Positions 24,824 to 34,876 are shown, counted from the stretch's first letter. The stretch is DNA of 64,000 nt from Bacteroidales bacterium (GCA_009774765.1 VSOK01000005.1:25060-89059), one strand, 5' to 3'. Notes: a model not told the origin generated them from the sequence alone. Made by a program: numbers and translations.

Positions 24824-26203
24824 ATGGCGGATAAAGCAAAAGAAAAGAAAGGAATCTGGAACTGGATAGACAACATCCAGGGGGACAAGGTCATCTGGAT
24901 GATCGTCCTCCTGCTGATTATGATTTCCATAATCGCCATTTTCTCTTCAACCTCTATGCTGTCGACATCAACCGTCAGCAGGTTTGACATATTCAAGGAG
25001 CAGCTGTTTATAGTGGCATTGGGGCTCGGAATCATACTGGCCTGCTATTTCATTCCCAAAATATGGATATTCAGGGTGCTGTCCCAATTCGGTTTCGCCA
25101 TATCAGCAGGAATGCTTCTGATGCTTCTGGGACACATCTCGACAGTTGAAATCAACGGTGCCGTCAGGGCCATCAGGATAGGAGGGCTTCAGCTGAACGT
25201 GTATGAATTCGTAAAAGTCGGGATGATCCTTTATCTGTCATGGGCAGTACACGCCTACAAGACGGATGAGCTATGGATCGCGAACCGTCTGGCCAAAAGG
25301 TTCAAATTCCTTGAATTCATAGGAAGACCAGGATGGAAAAGAATAATATACATACACTTCCCTATCCTTTTCGTATGCCTGTGCGTCCTTGCCGGAAGTT
25401 TCTCCAGCGCGATGTTCATCGGAGCAATGATGTTCGCTACCATAATCATAGGAGGTATACCGTTCAAGGACATATTGTATGTAGGATTTATCGCGGTAAT
25501 AGCGATCATCAGCTCATACGGAATATACAAGATCTCCGGAGGCAAGGTCTTCAAACGCTGGGGAACAGTAGAAAAACGTATAGAGAGGTTCTTCAGTCCG
25601 CAGCCTGCAGACGAGCTGAAGGAAGGGACTGTGGAATGGAACGAATATATCGACAATATGAGACAGCCGGAAGGCGCGAAACTTGCAATCCGCGAGGGCG
25701 GTCTCACAGGCAAAGGCCCGGGAAGAAGCACCCAGAAATATGCAGTCGCACTTATGTTCAGTGACTATATGTTCAGCTTCATCCTTGAGGAATACGGTCT
25801 TTTGGGGGCATTCGTGATGATTATCCTTTATGTCAGCCTCCTTGCAAGAGGCTCGATCATAGTAAGGAACTGCGACAACACATACGCCAAGACCGCTGTA
25901 GCAGGACTTGTGATCCTTATCAGCGGACAGGCGATGATGCACATGTATATCAATGTAGGGCTTGGACCTCTTACAGGACAGACATTGCCTATGGTCAGCC
26001 ACGGAAACAGTTCATTCCTGGCGTTCAGCATAGCTTTCGGAGTCCTGCTGTCCATCAGCAAGATGGCCAAGAAGAAAGTTGAGCAGCAGGCAGAGATGGC
26101 CGGACCGCTCGTGGACCACAGCGATGACGACATACGCGCCGGACTTGATGACCTGGACCAGCTTGAGTCCATGGACAGTTTTGATGAAGTATCAAACGGT
26201 TAA
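24824..26203 (+). CDS. ftsW: Septal peptidoglycan glycosyltransferase FtsW
   Basis: This 459-residue SEDS-family membrane protein polymerises lipid II at the septum with FtsI. It has about ten membrane segments and ends with the SEDS block TGQTLPMVSHGNSS followed by a last membrane helix and a charged cytoplasmic tail of about 55 residues rich in acidic residues. It starts 9 bp after murD. The position between murD and murG identifies it as FtsW rather than RodA. Confidence 0.95.
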   Translation: MADKAKEKKGIWNWIDNIQGDKVIWMIVLLLIMISIIAIFSSTSMLSTSTVSRFDIFKEQLFIVALGLGIILACYFIPKIWIFRVLSQFGFAISAGMLLMLLGHISTVEINGAVRAIRIGGLQLNVYEFVKVGMILYLSWAVHAYKTDELWIANRLAKRFKFLEFIGRPGWKRIIYIHFPILFVCLCVLAGSFSSAMFIGAMMFATIIIGGIPFKDILYVGFIAVIAIISSYGIYKISGGKVFKRWGTVEKRIERFFSPQPADELKEGTVEWNEYIDNMRQPEGAKLAIREGGLTGKGPGRSTQKYAVALMFSDYMFSFILEEYGLLGAFVMIILYVSLLARGSIIVRNCDNTYAKTAVAGLVILISGQAMMHMYINVGLGPLTGQTLPMVSHGNSSFLAFSIAFGVLLSISKMAKKKVEQQAEMAGPLVDHSDDDIRAGLDDLDQLESMDSFDEVSNG

Positions 26204-26216
26204 CACAGGAGATTTT

Positions 26217-27347
26217 ATGGAACATAAGGCAATAAGGGCAATAATAAGCGGAGGCGGAACGGGAGGACATATCTTCCCGGCCATATCCATAGCCAACAAA
26301 CTCAAGGAACTTAATCCGGATACTGAGATTCTTTTCGTGGGGGCCGAAGGCAAAATGGAGATGGAGAAGGTCCCTGCCGCAGGCTATGAAATCAAAGGGC
26401 TTCCGGTGGCAGGACTTCAGAGAAGGATGGCACTGAGCAATTTCGCACTGCCGGTGAAAATCGCGAAAAGCATCTCTATGGCAGGTAAGATAATTGACGG
26501 GTTCAAACCGGATATAGCGATCGGAGTCGGCGGATATGCAAGCGCACCGCTCCTGTGGAAAGCTTCCATGAAAGGGATTCCCACATTGATACAGGAACAG
26601 AACGGATTTGCGGGACTCACCAACAAGATTCTCGGGAAGAAGGCAGGAAAGATCTGTGTGGCATACGAAGGGATGGAAAGATTCTTCCCCGCAGAAAAGA
26701 TAGTCATCACCGGGAATCCGATACGCAAGGAAATTGTCGCACCTACAGCTGAAATGCGCGCGGAAGCAATAAGGCATTACGGTCTTACAGAAGGCAAGAA
26801 ATATCTTCTGATAGTAGGAGGAAGTCTCGGGTGCAGGACATTGAACGAATCCGTGACAGGATGGATAGAAGCAGGGTGTCCCGGAGGCGGGGACATCGAG
26901 ATAATATGGCAGTGCGGCAGATACTACAAGGCCGATATGGACAAATTTATGGAGAAGGCAAGGCTGAAGACTCCTGGAGGGCTGCCTTTTATACACAATA
27001 GCGACTTCATCAGCAGGATGGACCTTGCATACGCCGCTGCAGATGTAGTGGTCTCACGCTCAGGAGCAAGTTCGATTTCAGAGCTGTGCGCCGCGCACAA
27101 GGCTTCGATATTCGTCCCTTCACCCAATGTCACCGAAGATCATCAGACGCACAACGCAATGGCTCTTGTAAGAAAAGATGCCGCTATGATGGTGTCTGAC
27201 GCAAAAGCACGTGAAGAACTTATGGAGACGGCCTGCAGCCTGATTGCGGACACGGAGAAGACAGCGATGCTTGAAAAGAACATCGCACTGCTCGCAAAGG
27301 CCGATGCGGCTGACGCGATCGCAGAGGAAATATACAAACTGGTATAA
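26217..27347 (+). CDS. murG: Lipid II-forming GlcNAc transferase MurG
   Basis: I take the ATG at 26217, preceded by an ACAGGAG ribosome-binding sequence; the frame is open upstream to 26079 but only inside ftsW. The 376-residue GT28 enzyme adds GlcNAc to lipid I. Diagnostic segments are SGGGTGGHIFPA at the N-terminus, GVGGYAS, QEQNGFAG, and the late HNSDFISRMDLAYAAADVVVSRSGASSISE. It acts on the inner membrane face. Confidence 0.96.
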   Translation: MEHKAIRAIISGGGTGGHIFPAISIANKLKELNPDTEILFVGAEGKMEMEKVPAAGYEIKGLPVAGLQRRMALSNFALPVKIAKSISMAGKIIDGFKPDIAIGVGGYASAPLLWKASMKGIPTLIQEQNGFAGLTNKILGKKAGKICVAYEGMERFFPAEKIVITGNPIRKEIVAPTAEMRAEAIRHYGLTEGKKYLLIVGGSLGCRTLNESVTGWIEAGCPGGGDIEIIWQCGRYYKADMDKFMEKARLKTPGGLPFIHNSDFISRMDLAYAAADVVVSRSGASSISELCAAHKASIFVPSPNVTEDHQTHNAMALVRKDAAMMVSDAKAREELMETACSLIADTEKTAMLEKNIALLAKADAADAIAEEIYKLV

Positions 27348-27349
27348 CT

Positions 27350-28711
27350 ATGGAATACAGAAATATATACTTCATCGGAATAGGCGGCATCGGAATGAGC
27401 GCGATAGCCAGATACTACAACTTCAAAGGCTATAAGGTATCAGGCTATGACAAGACACCGTCCGAACTGACGCACAGACTTGAAGAAGAAGGCATAGCAG
27501 TCCATTACGAGGACAACATCAGCTTTATTCCCGAAGATGCGGAATCCACACTGGTAATATACACGCCCGCGATTCCGGAAGATATGGGCGAACTTTCATT
27601 TGTCCGCAGGAACGGATACAAAGTCGTAAAACGTTCACGTGTGCTCGGAGAAATCTCTCAGGGACAGCACTGCCTCGCAGTGGCCGGAACCCATGGGAAG
27701 ACCACGACCAGCACCCTCCTTGCACATATATTCACTTCAAGCGGAGAAGGATGCTCCGCATTCCTGGGAGGAATATCAAAGAACTACGACACCAACCTGC
27801 TAACAAGCCACACTCCCGTGATCGTGGCCGAAGCTGACGAATTCGACCGTTCATTCCTCCAGCTGCATCCGGAGATAGCCGTCATCACAGCAATGGATGC
27901 CGACCATCTGGACATATACTCCGATCTGGACCATATCCATCAGGCCTTCAAGGAGTTCGCCTCACAGGTGACAGGCACCGTAATCACCAGGGCAGGACTT
28001 GACATCACCTCCGCTGACACATCGGCAAAAATACTCAGGTATTCATACGACAGTCCCGAGGCAGACTTCTATGCAAGCGGCATAACCTGCGACAGATGCG
28101 GATATTTCAGCTTCGACCTCAACTGGCCGGGAGGAAAGCTCACAGGATGCAGGACCGGAATCCCAGGATGGATCAACGTGGAAAACAGCATCGCTGCGGC
28201 GGCAATAGCCCTATGCTACGGACTTCCACCGGAAAAGATCAGGGAAGCACTCGCTTCATTCTCCGGAGTAAAAAGGAGATTCGACATACACGTGAACACT
28301 CCCGAATGTTCATATATAGATGACTATGCCCACCATCCGGCCGAAATAGCTACGGCCATAAGCTCAATGAGGGACATATTCCCGGGAAGGAAACTGACGG
28401 CAGTGTTCCAGCCCCACCTCTATACAAGGACGAGGGACTTCGCTGAAGAGTTCGCCGAAGCTCTCAGCAATGTGGACAAGCTGATTCTTCTGGACATCTA
28501 TCCTGCAAGGGAAGAGCCGATCCCGGGAGTCACATCGGAAATAATTTTCGACAAAGTAACTGCCCCACAGAAGGTTCTGATAAAAAAAGAAGAACTTATG
28601 CAGTATCTTGAGGATGAAGATATCGATACTTTGATTACCTTCGGGGCCGGAAATATAGACAGATTCATAGAACCTGTCACAGAAATGCTGAACAAACGTA
28701 TCAAACAATGA
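27350..28711 (+). CDS. murC: UDP-MurNAc:L-alanine ligase MurC
   Basis: This 453-residue cytoplasmic ligase starts the stem peptide. It shows FIGIGGIGMSAIA at the N-terminus, the ATP loop AVAGTHGKTTTSTL near 110-123, EADEFDRSFL and YAHHPAEI. It starts 2 bp after the murG stop. Length and motifs are typical. Confidence 0.96.
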   Translation: MEYRNIYFIGIGGIGMSAIARYYNFKGYKVSGYDKTPSELTHRLEEEGIAVHYEDNISFIPEDAESTLVIYTPAIPEDMGELSFVRRNGYKVVKRSRVLGEISQGQHCLAVAGTHGKTTTSTLLAHIFTSSGEGCSAFLGGISKNYDTNLLTSHTPVIVAEADEFDRSFLQLHPEIAVITAMDADHLDIYSDLDHIHQAFKEFASQVTGTVITRAGLDITSADTSAKILRYSYDSPEADFYASGITCDRCGYFSFDLNWPGGKLTGCRTGIPGWINVENSIAAAAIALCYGLPPEKIREALASFSGVKRRFDIHVNTPECSYIDDYAHHPAEIATAISSMRDIFPGRKLTAVFQPHLYTRTRDFAEEFAEALSNVDKLILLDIYPAREEPIPGVTSEIIFDKVTAPQKVLIKKEELMQYLEDEDIDTLITFGAGNIDRFIEPVTEMLNKRIKQ

Positions 28712-28712
28712 T

Positions 28713-29495
28713 ATGAACAAAGCTGTCAAATACACTTTTGCGACGATTTTTGCGTGCTTCACGATATTCTATCTTGCGGCATCACTCGGTCTCAGTGCGA
28801 AAAAACGGGCTGAGACAGGATGCGAACGCCTCAAGGTGGTCATAGCCGACAGCACGAAAAACCATTTCGTCACCCCTGATGACGTAAAGGGATATATTGA
28901 CAAGGAAGCACCGGGATATATAGGAAAGCCTGTCGGAGAGATTGACCTTGTGAAGATAGAACAGATAATCGACAGCAAAAGCGCAGTAATGAAAAGCGAG
29001 GCGTTCGTCACAAAGGACGGCACACTGAACATACGTGTGACGCAGCGCGAACCGATGATAAGGTTCCAGAAGGCGGACGGGGGATTCTATGCCGACTGCA
29101 AAGGATTCCTGTTCCCGCTGCAGCGCAACTACACCTCACACGTCCCTATTGTCGATGGACATATACCGCTCAAGGCGGGGGCCGGATTCAAAGGAGAAGT
29201 GACGGACAAGGCAGAAAAAGAATGGCTGGACAAGATGCTTGCCCTGATAAGATACATCCAGGACGACAAGACTCTGGCAAGAAATATAATCCAGATGTCC
29301 ATACGGGAAAACGGGGACATAATCCTTGTGCCGAGGACAGGCAAGGAGAAATTCATCTTCGGCACTCCTGACAGGTTCGAGGAAAAGTTCAGACGTATGG
29401 AGCATTACTACACAGCCGTCGTCCCTGAAAAGGGAAAAGATTATTATTCGACCGTCAACCTGAAATACGACGGCCAGATAGTTTGCAGACAATAA
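28713..29495 (+). CDS. ftsQ: Cell division protein FtsQ/DivIB
   Basis: This 260-residue bitopic protein has one membrane segment at about 7-28, followed by a POTRA-like domain (about 40-115) that includes VTPDDVKGYI and VTQREP, and a beta domain to the end. FtsQ links early and late division proteins through FtsL/FtsB. Sequence conservation is low, so position between murC and ftsA carries weight. It starts one base after the murC stop. Confidence 0.9.
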   Translation: MNKAVKYTFATIFACFTIFYLAASLGLSAKKRAETGCERLKVVIADSTKNHFVTPDDVKGYIDKEAPGYIGKPVGEIDLVKIEQIIDSKSAVMKSEAFVTKDGTLNIRVTQREPMIRFQKADGGFYADCKGFLFPLQRNYTSHVPIVDGHIPLKAGAGFKGEVTDKAEKEWLDKMLALIRYIQDDKTLARNIIQMSIRENGDIILVPRTGKEKFIFGTPDRFEEKFRRMEHYYTAVVPEKGKDYYSTVNLKYDGQIVCRQ

Positions 29496-29508
29496 AAACC
29501 AGTGTAAT

Positions 29509-30993
29509 ATGGACGAGAGACACATAGTATCCATCGACCTCGGAACCTCCAAATTCGCCATAGCCGTGGCGAAAGTTGAAGGCGACAACATTCACATAAT
29601 ATATTACAAGGAACACCCTGCCCACGGCATACGGTACAGCCGTATCCTCAACCCAACCCAGGCATCACGCGAGCTCAAGAAAGGGATCGAGACGGCAGAG
29701 CAGGAGCTCGGCATCAAGATTACCCAGGTGATAGTAGGCATGCCGAAATATGAAGTGAGACAGGAGGCAGCCCATATGACTATGGAGAGGAACCCGGAAG
29801 AGCTTATCTCAAAAGAGGAGATCAACAACCTCAAGGAGATGGCCATAGACACCTATCCGCTTGCCAATCCTGAAGCGGAAGTACTTTTCGGAGCGGTCGC
29901 GCAGTCCTTCTCCAACGGCGAAGAATTCCAGATCGTAGAAGAGGAATTTGAAGGTATGGCAGGAAACCAGATAGAGGGCAACTTCAAGCTGTTTATCGGA
30001 AGAGCGTCCTCCATAAGGAACATAGACCTGGCATTCAACAATATAGGCATCTGCGTAGCGCGCAAATACTTCACGCCTGATTCCACCGCCAAAGCCGTGC
30101 TTTCCGATTCCGAGATGGACAACGGAGTGGCTCTGATTGATTTCGGAGCGGGAGTTACATCCCTTTCGATATACTACGGAAACATTATGAGGCATTATGC
30201 CGCCATTCCTTTCGGAGGCAGCGTGATCACAAAGGACATAAAGTCGGAAAGTTCCATTTCAGAGACTCTTGCTGAGAACATAAAACTGGCATTCGGAGCA
30301 TGTATGCCTGACAAGCTGCAGAATATGAGCGAAAAGATTCTCCATATCACCAGCAGCACGACTTCCCATACCAAGATTCTTCCTGTCAAATACCTGTCGG
30401 AAATCATTACGGCACGTGTCAGGGAAATAATAGAGGCTGTACTTTATGAAATCCAGGCGAGCGGTATGGCTGACCAGCTCAAAAGCGGAATAGTACTGAC
30501 CGGAGGATGCGCAAACCTTGCGAACTGCGCCAATCTCATAAAAGAGATGTCCGGATATTCAGTAAGGACCGGCTATCCGAAGAAACTGTTTTCAGTGTCA
30601 GGATGCGAAGGCATCTACGAAAGCAATGCTGCCGTATCAGTGGGCATGATCCTCACGGGAAAGCAGGAAAAGAACCTGAACTGTCTCCTTCCGGTGGAAA
30701 AGACAAGCTCGGTGGAGATAGAAAGCGAATACGGACAGGAGCCGCAGCCTGAAGAAGAGAACACAGGCATCCAGGAGGATGACATCCAAAACGACGGCAC
30801 TCTGTTCGGGACTGGCGGAGAGTCCAAAGACACTCCTGAGCAGCAGCCACGGGCAAAGGAGCCGAAAAAGCCGAAACCTCCCAAGACACCTAAGGGCGTA
30901 ACCTGGGTAAAGGACAAATTCAGTTCTCTCGGCAACCTGTTCGGCAGCTACTACGATGAGATAAGCAAAGAAATTGACAATGAACAAATATAG
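29509..30993 (+). CDS. ftsA: Cell division actin-like protein FtsA
   Basis: This 494-residue protein tethers FtsZ to the membrane. Actin-fold phosphate motifs are visible: SIDLGTSKFAIAVA near 9-22, VALIDFGAGVTSLSIYY near 205-221, and SGIVLTGGCANLANC near 326-340. A linker of about 75 residues rich in Glu, Gln, Pro and Lys follows the fold and ends in a short amphipathic stretch, the expected membrane anchor. It starts 13 bp after ftsQ and lies 6 bp before ftsZ. Confidence 0.95.
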   Translation: MDERHIVSIDLGTSKFAIAVAKVEGDNIHIIYYKEHPAHGIRYSRILNPTQASRELKKGIETAEQELGIKITQVIVGMPKYEVRQEAAHMTMERNPEELISKEEINNLKEMAIDTYPLANPEAEVLFGAVAQSFSNGEEFQIVEEEFEGMAGNQIEGNFKLFIGRASSIRNIDLAFNNIGICVARKYFTPDSTAKAVLSDSEMDNGVALIDFGAGVTSLSIYYGNIMRHYAAIPFGGSVITKDIKSESSISETLAENIKLAFGACMPDKLQNMSEKILHITSSTTSHTKILPVKYLSEIITARVREIIEAVLYEIQASGMADQLKSGIVLTGGCANLANCANLIKEMSGYSVRTGYPKKLFSVSGCEGIYESNAAVSVGMILTGKQEKNLNCLLPVEKTSSVEIESEYGQEPQPEEENTGIQEDDIQNDGTLFGTGGESKDTPEQQPRAKEPKKPKPPKTPKGVTWVKDKFSSLGNLFGSYYDEISKEIDNEQI

Positions 30994-30999
30994 GACAAT

Positions 31000-32259
31000 A
31001 TGAACGACACCAATCTGATAATACCTTCCGACTGGACTCCGGAGAACTCCCTCATCAAGGTCATAGGCGTAGGAGGAGGAGGATGCAATGCGGTAACCTA
31101 TATGTACAACCAGAACATACAGGGATGTACATTCATTGTATGCAACACGGATTCACAGGCACTGCAGAAAAGCAATGTGCCCATCAAGATACAGATGGGG
31201 AAAGGACGCGGAGCGGGCTGCGACCCTACCAAAGGACGCAACGCGGCGCTTGAATCCCAGGACATCATAGAAGAGAAAGTGCTGAATTCAAATACCGAGA
31301 TGCTGTTCATAACAGCCGGTATGGGAGGAGGTACAGGCACCGGAGCCGCTCCTGTAATAGCCAATATGGCTAAAAAGCACGGCATCCTGACAGTAGGAGT
31401 AGTCACCCTTCCTTTTGAAAATGAAGGCAATGACGCGCTTTCAAGAGCAATAGACGGAATACACGAACTGGAAAAGAACGTGGACAGCCTGCTCATCATC
31501 AACAATGAGAAGCTTTATGAATATTACGGCAACCTGCTTTCGCAGGAGGCTTTCCCGAAAGCGGACGAAGTGCTTGCAACAGCCGTCAGAGGAATAACAG
31601 GCATCATCCAGAAATCCGGCTATATCAACGTGGACTTCGAAGATGTGAAGACTATGATGAAGGACAGCGGCATGGCACTGATGGGATGCGGTACGGGTAC
31701 CGGGGAGAACAGGCTGCAGGATGCTGTCAAATCGGCTCTCGAGTCCCCTCTTCTCAATGATTTCGACCTCAAGACATCCAAGAACGTGCTGGTCAACATA
31801 ACAGCCGGGATGAACGAGAACGGACTGCTGATGAAAGAGCTTAGCCAGATAAATGCGATGATCAACGAATACACTGGCAACGCCAACAATTTCAAACGCG
31901 GCCTGATATGGGACGATGACCCTGAAATCGGGGACAAGATCACAATCACCGTCATCGCGACAGGATTCAACATAGGAAGCCTGGACCGGATTAATCCGAA
32001 GACGCTCGGGAACATGATCATGATTCCTGATGATTTCATCTATACGACTTCGGTCAACGAGAACGGTGAAATAGTGCTGCCCGACACACAGAGCAGCATC
32101 AAGATAGGCTACAACACTTCAACCAATGTCAGAAAGTTCAATTTCACTGAAGAGGACAAGCCTATCATGGTACTCAAACGAGGACAGAATATAGCAGACA
32201 TAGAGAACACCCCGGCTATCAGAAGGGTGGCAATGAACAGTCATAAAAACGAAAACTAA
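31000..32259 (+). CDS. ftsZ: Cell division GTPase FtsZ
   Basis: This 419-residue tubulin homologue forms the Z ring. It carries KVIGVGGGGCNAV near the start, the tubulin signature AGMGGGTGTGAAPVIA near 105-120, and a C-terminal tail after a short linker that includes KPIMVLKRGQNIADIENTPAIRR, in part the conserved peptide bound by FtsA. It is the last division gene of the cluster, with gltX only 6 bp behind it. Confidence 0.97.
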   Translation: MNDTNLIIPSDWTPENSLIKVIGVGGGGCNAVTYMYNQNIQGCTFIVCNTDSQALQKSNVPIKIQMGKGRGAGCDPTKGRNAALESQDIIEEKVLNSNTEMLFITAGMGGGTGTGAAPVIANMAKKHGILTVGVVTLPFENEGNDALSRAIDGIHELEKNVDSLLIINNEKLYEYYGNLLSQEAFPKADEVLATAVRGITGIIQKSGYINVDFEDVKTMMKDSGMALMGCGTGTGENRLQDAVKSALESPLLNDFDLKTSKNVLVNITAGMNENGLLMKELSQINAMINEYTGNANNFKRGLIWDDDPEIGDKITITVIATGFNIGSLDRINPKTLGNMIMIPDDFIYTTSVNENGEIVLPDTQSSIKIGYNTSTNVRKFNFTEEDKPIMVLKRGQNIADIENTPAIRRVAMNSHKNEN

Positions 32260-32265
32260 AGATAT

Positions 32266-33900
32266 ATGGAAAGAAGAACAAGAGTAAGGTTTGCTCCGTC
32301 GCCTACCGGACCCCTGCACATGGGAGGAGTAAGGACAGCTCTGTACAACTATCTCTACGCCAAACAGAACGGAGGAGATTTCATCATAAGGATTGAAGAC
32401 ACCGATTCCCAGAGGTTTGTCCCTGGAGCGGAAAAATATATAATCGAAGCATTGAACTGGTGCGGAATCATTCCTGACGAGGGAGTTGACGCAGAAGGCA
32501 ATGTTGTCGAGACGGCATCCGAAAAGCATCCCCATGCCCCTTACAGACAGTCTCAGCGCAGAAGCATCTACAGGAAATACGCTGAAGAGCTTGTAGAAAA
32601 AGGATTCGCATATTATGCTTTCGACACTGCGGAAGAGCTCGGGGCCAAAAGAGCGGAGATGGAGGCAAACAAAGAGACTTTCATCTACAACCATCTGACA
32701 CGTATGTCATTGAGAAATTCGCTTTCTATGCCTGAGAGCGAATGGAGACCGCTGCTCGAGACCCATACCGACTGGACAATACGTTTCAGGATGCCTGAGG
32801 ACAGGATCGTAAGGATGGACGACCTTATCCGCGGTCACGTTGAAGTCAACACCAATACCCTGGACGACAAGGTCCTCTGGAAAAGAGCCGACGAGCTTCC
32901 GACATATCACCTTGCCAATATAGTGGATGACCACCTGATGGAAATAACGGAGGTGATACGCGGAGAAGAATGGCTGCCTTCGCTCCCGCTGCACTATCTG
33001 CTCTATGAGGCATTCGGATGGCAGGAGACACAGCCGCGTTTCGCACACCTTTCACTTCTTCTCAAACCCGACGGGAAAGGAAAGCTCAGCAAACGTGACG
33101 GAGACCGCCTCGGATTCCCTGTATTCCCTCTCAAATGGACCAATCCGGAAGGAGAGGTTTCACGCGGATACCGTGAAGACGGATATTTCCCTGAGGCTTT
33201 CGTGAATCTGCTTGCTATGCTCGGATGGAATCCCGGAAATGACCAGGAACTCTTCAATATGGAGGAGCTGATTGCGGCATTCTCTCTCGAAAGGGTAATC
33301 AAATCCGGAGCGAGGTTCAATCCGGACAAGGCAAAATGGTACAACAAGGAATATCTCCGCACCAAGAGTACGGCAGAGTTGACATCACTGTTCGTTCCAG
33401 TCCTTGAAGAGCACGGGATGCAGGTGGTAGAGTGTCCGAAATGCGCATTGACAGCCGGTTCGCAGATGTCAGCGCAAGGTGCTGACTTTGAAAACCATAT
33501 CTTCACATACGGATATGTGAACCGTATTGTGGAGCTTATAAAGGAAAGGGCTTCTTTCGTTGCCGATTTCTGGGATATAGCATCATATCTCTTCGTGACA
33601 CCGTCCGTATATGCAGAGAAGGATGCAGCAAAATTCTGGAAAGAGGAGAACTATACCCTTGCATATCAGGTTGCTGATTTCATTATGGACTTTGACGGGG
33701 AATTCACAAAAGAAGGACTTGAAGGGCCTCTTGAGGAATTTATCCGCAGCAACGGATGGCCTATGGGAAAAGTGATGAACTGTCTCCGCCTCGCCCTTGT
33801 GGGGGCATCGAGCGGTCTGGGAATCGCCGACATCGTCACACTTATAGGAAAGAAGGAATTTGCAGCAAGGATAGACAACGCGAAACAGAGTCTGCAGTAG
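32266..33900 (+). CDS. gltX: Glutamyl-tRNA synthetase
   Basis: This 544-residue class I aminoacyl-tRNA synthetase charges tRNA with glutamate. The HIGH-type motif is in FAPSPTGPLHMGGVRTALYN at the N-terminus and the KMSKS-type motif is KLSKRDGDRLGFP near 272-284. It is longer than the roughly 505 residues common in Bacteroidales. It begins 6 bp after ftsZ, so it is likely co-transcribed with the end of the division cluster, an arrangement that ties translation to division gene expression only by position. Confidence 0.95.
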   Translation: MERRTRVRFAPSPTGPLHMGGVRTALYNYLYAKQNGGDFIIRIEDTDSQRFVPGAEKYIIEALNWCGIIPDEGVDAEGNVVETASEKHPHAPYRQSQRRSIYRKYAEELVEKGFAYYAFDTAEELGAKRAEMEANKETFIYNHLTRMSLRNSLSMPESEWRPLLETHTDWTIRFRMPEDRIVRMDDLIRGHVEVNTNTLDDKVLWKRADELPTYHLANIVDDHLMEITEVIRGEEWLPSLPLHYLLYEAFGWQETQPRFAHLSLLLKPDGKGKLSKRDGDRLGFPVFPLKWTNPEGEVSRGYREDGYFPEAFVNLLAMLGWNPGNDQELFNMEELIAAFSLERVIKSGARFNPDKAKWYNKEYLRTKSTAELTSLFVPVLEEHGMQVVECPKCALTAGSQMSAQGADFENHIFTYGYVNRIVELIKERASFVADFWDIASYLFVTPSVYAEKDAAKFWKEENYTLAYQVADFIMDFDGEFTKEGLEGPLEEFIRSNGWPMGKVMNCLRLALVGASSGLGIADIVTLIGKKEFAARIDNAKQSLQ

Positions 33901-33923
33901 ACGAAGTTTACAATAAATTATTA

Positions 33924-33931
33924 TACCTTTG
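33924..33931 (+). promoter_or_regulatory. -7 box (TACCTTTG) for the small membrane protein and rpiB
   Basis: TACCTTTG fits TAnnTTTG and lies 21 bp before the ATG at 33953. A well-spaced -33 TTTG is not evident. Confidence 0.5.
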
Positions 33932-33952
33932 ACCTGATTAAAACATTAAGCT

Positions 33953-34198
33953 ATGAGCAAGACTGAAATTTCAAAATTCAGGATGGGGGTCAATATGACG
34001 ATTTTCATCGCCTGTGTCCTCATCGCTGACATCATCGGATTTATGGTCAATTATACAAGGGACCTTTGCGATGTCTATGACTATATACTGCTTGCGGGAA
34101 ATGTAGCGGCCCTCGGGATTACCGCATTCATCCTGCACAAGGAGAAGAAAATCATACACAAATGTAAAAGAGACAAAGATGAAAATAGGTATATGTAA
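33953..34198 (+). CDS. Small two-helix membrane protein of unknown function
   Basis: This 81-residue protein has two hydrophobic segments at about 13-34 and 41-62, separated by a short acidic loop, and a strongly basic tail (KEKKIIHKCKRDKDE). No family is recognised. Its 3' end overlaps the rpiB start by 20 bp (34179-34198), so both are likely translated from one mRNA that starts just before this gene. The topology suggests both ends in the cytoplasm. Confidence 0.6.
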   Translation: MSKTEISKFRMGVNMTIFIACVLIADIIGFMVNYTRDLCDVYDYILLAGNVAALGITAFILHKEKKIIHKCKRDKDENRYM

Positions 34199-34607
34199 TG
34201 ATCACGCCGGTGTCGACTACAAGAACGGCATCATCGGATATCTGGAGGGGAAAGGCTATGAGACAGTGAACTTCGGTACGGACACAAAAGACAGTATGGA
34301 CTATACCGATGTGGCGCATCCTCTTGCCAAGGCAGTGGAAAAAGGTGAGGTTGATCTCGGTATAGCATTCTGCGGTACAGGAAACGGTATGGCAATGACA
34401 CTCAACAAGCACAACGGCATACGGGCCGGTCTTGCCTGGAGCGAGGAGATAGGAGTTCTTGTCAAGCAGCACAACAATGCGAATGTGCTTGTGATGCCTG
34501 CACGTTTCATCGATTTCGAGACTGTGAAAAAGATTGCGGACGCGTGGCTCGGGACAGCTTTCGAAGGAGGAAGACATCAGAAACGTATCGACAAAATCCC
34601 GTTATAA
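34179..34607 (+). CDS. rpiB: Ribose-5-phosphate isomerase B
   Basis: This 142-residue protein matches the RpiB/LacAB isomerase family that interconverts ribose 5-phosphate and ribulose 5-phosphate. It begins with KIGICNDHAGVDYK and carries the catalytic Cys region AFCGTGNGMAMTLNK near 66-80, where the usual reading is CGSGNG. The segment RAGLAWSEE and the NVLVMPARF strand are also typical. It overlaps the upstream small gene by 20 bp. Other members act on allose phosphate, so the substrate is not certain. Confidence 0.92.
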   Translation: MKIGICNDHAGVDYKNGIIGYLEGKGYETVNFGTDTKDSMDYTDVAHPLAKAVEKGEVDLGIAFCGTGNGMAMTLNKHNGIRAGLAWSEEIGVLVKQHNNANVLVMPARFIDFETVKKIADAWLGTAFEGGRHQKRIDKIPL

Positions 34608-34665
34608 AAAACAGAGGGGAGAAAGTTGTCTGCCATAATATGACACAACCTATGCACAATCTATC

Positions 34666-34812
34666 TTAGACACCCCAATATCTTCGATAGTGCGCACGGA
34701 CGTGTTCCTGTTTACCGAAGCGGCAACGCACATACGTTCTCACCCGGACAAGAATAGGGTAAACCATCCTTATGGTTACCTTTAGTTCTACTACGTCTGT
34801 TTTTCTATTCAT
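34666..34812 (-). CDS. Candidate 48-residue basic micro-protein
   Basis: Within the 417-bp gap 34608-35024 the minus strand has a 48-codon frame from an ATG at 34812. The product is very basic, with nine Arg and a run of VRTYVRCRFGKQEHVRAHYRR, and has no recognised domain. It lies downstream of a minus-strand promoter box and a terminator-like hairpin. The open frame extends to 34896, but that upstream ATG lies inside the terminator. Coding is plausible, not proven; the region could also be an RNA. Confidence 0.35.
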   Translation of the reverse strand: MNRKTDVVELKVTIRMVYPILVRVRTYVRCRFGKQEHVRAHYRRYWGV

Positions 34813-34876
34813 ATTCAATTGATTCACGACTTGTAGAAACGACCTTCGAACCTCAAGTACTCCCCTCCGTAATTTC

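Noticed and set aside
24824..26203. FtsW called as RodA
   Set aside because: Sequence alone cannot separate these SEDS proteins well, but the position between murD and murG is the FtsW position.
34830..34860. T-loop-like GGTTCGAAG on the minus strand, possible tRNA or tmRNA
   Set aside because: The flanking bases do not form a five-pair T stem, and no acceptor stem, anticodon arm or CCA end can be built.
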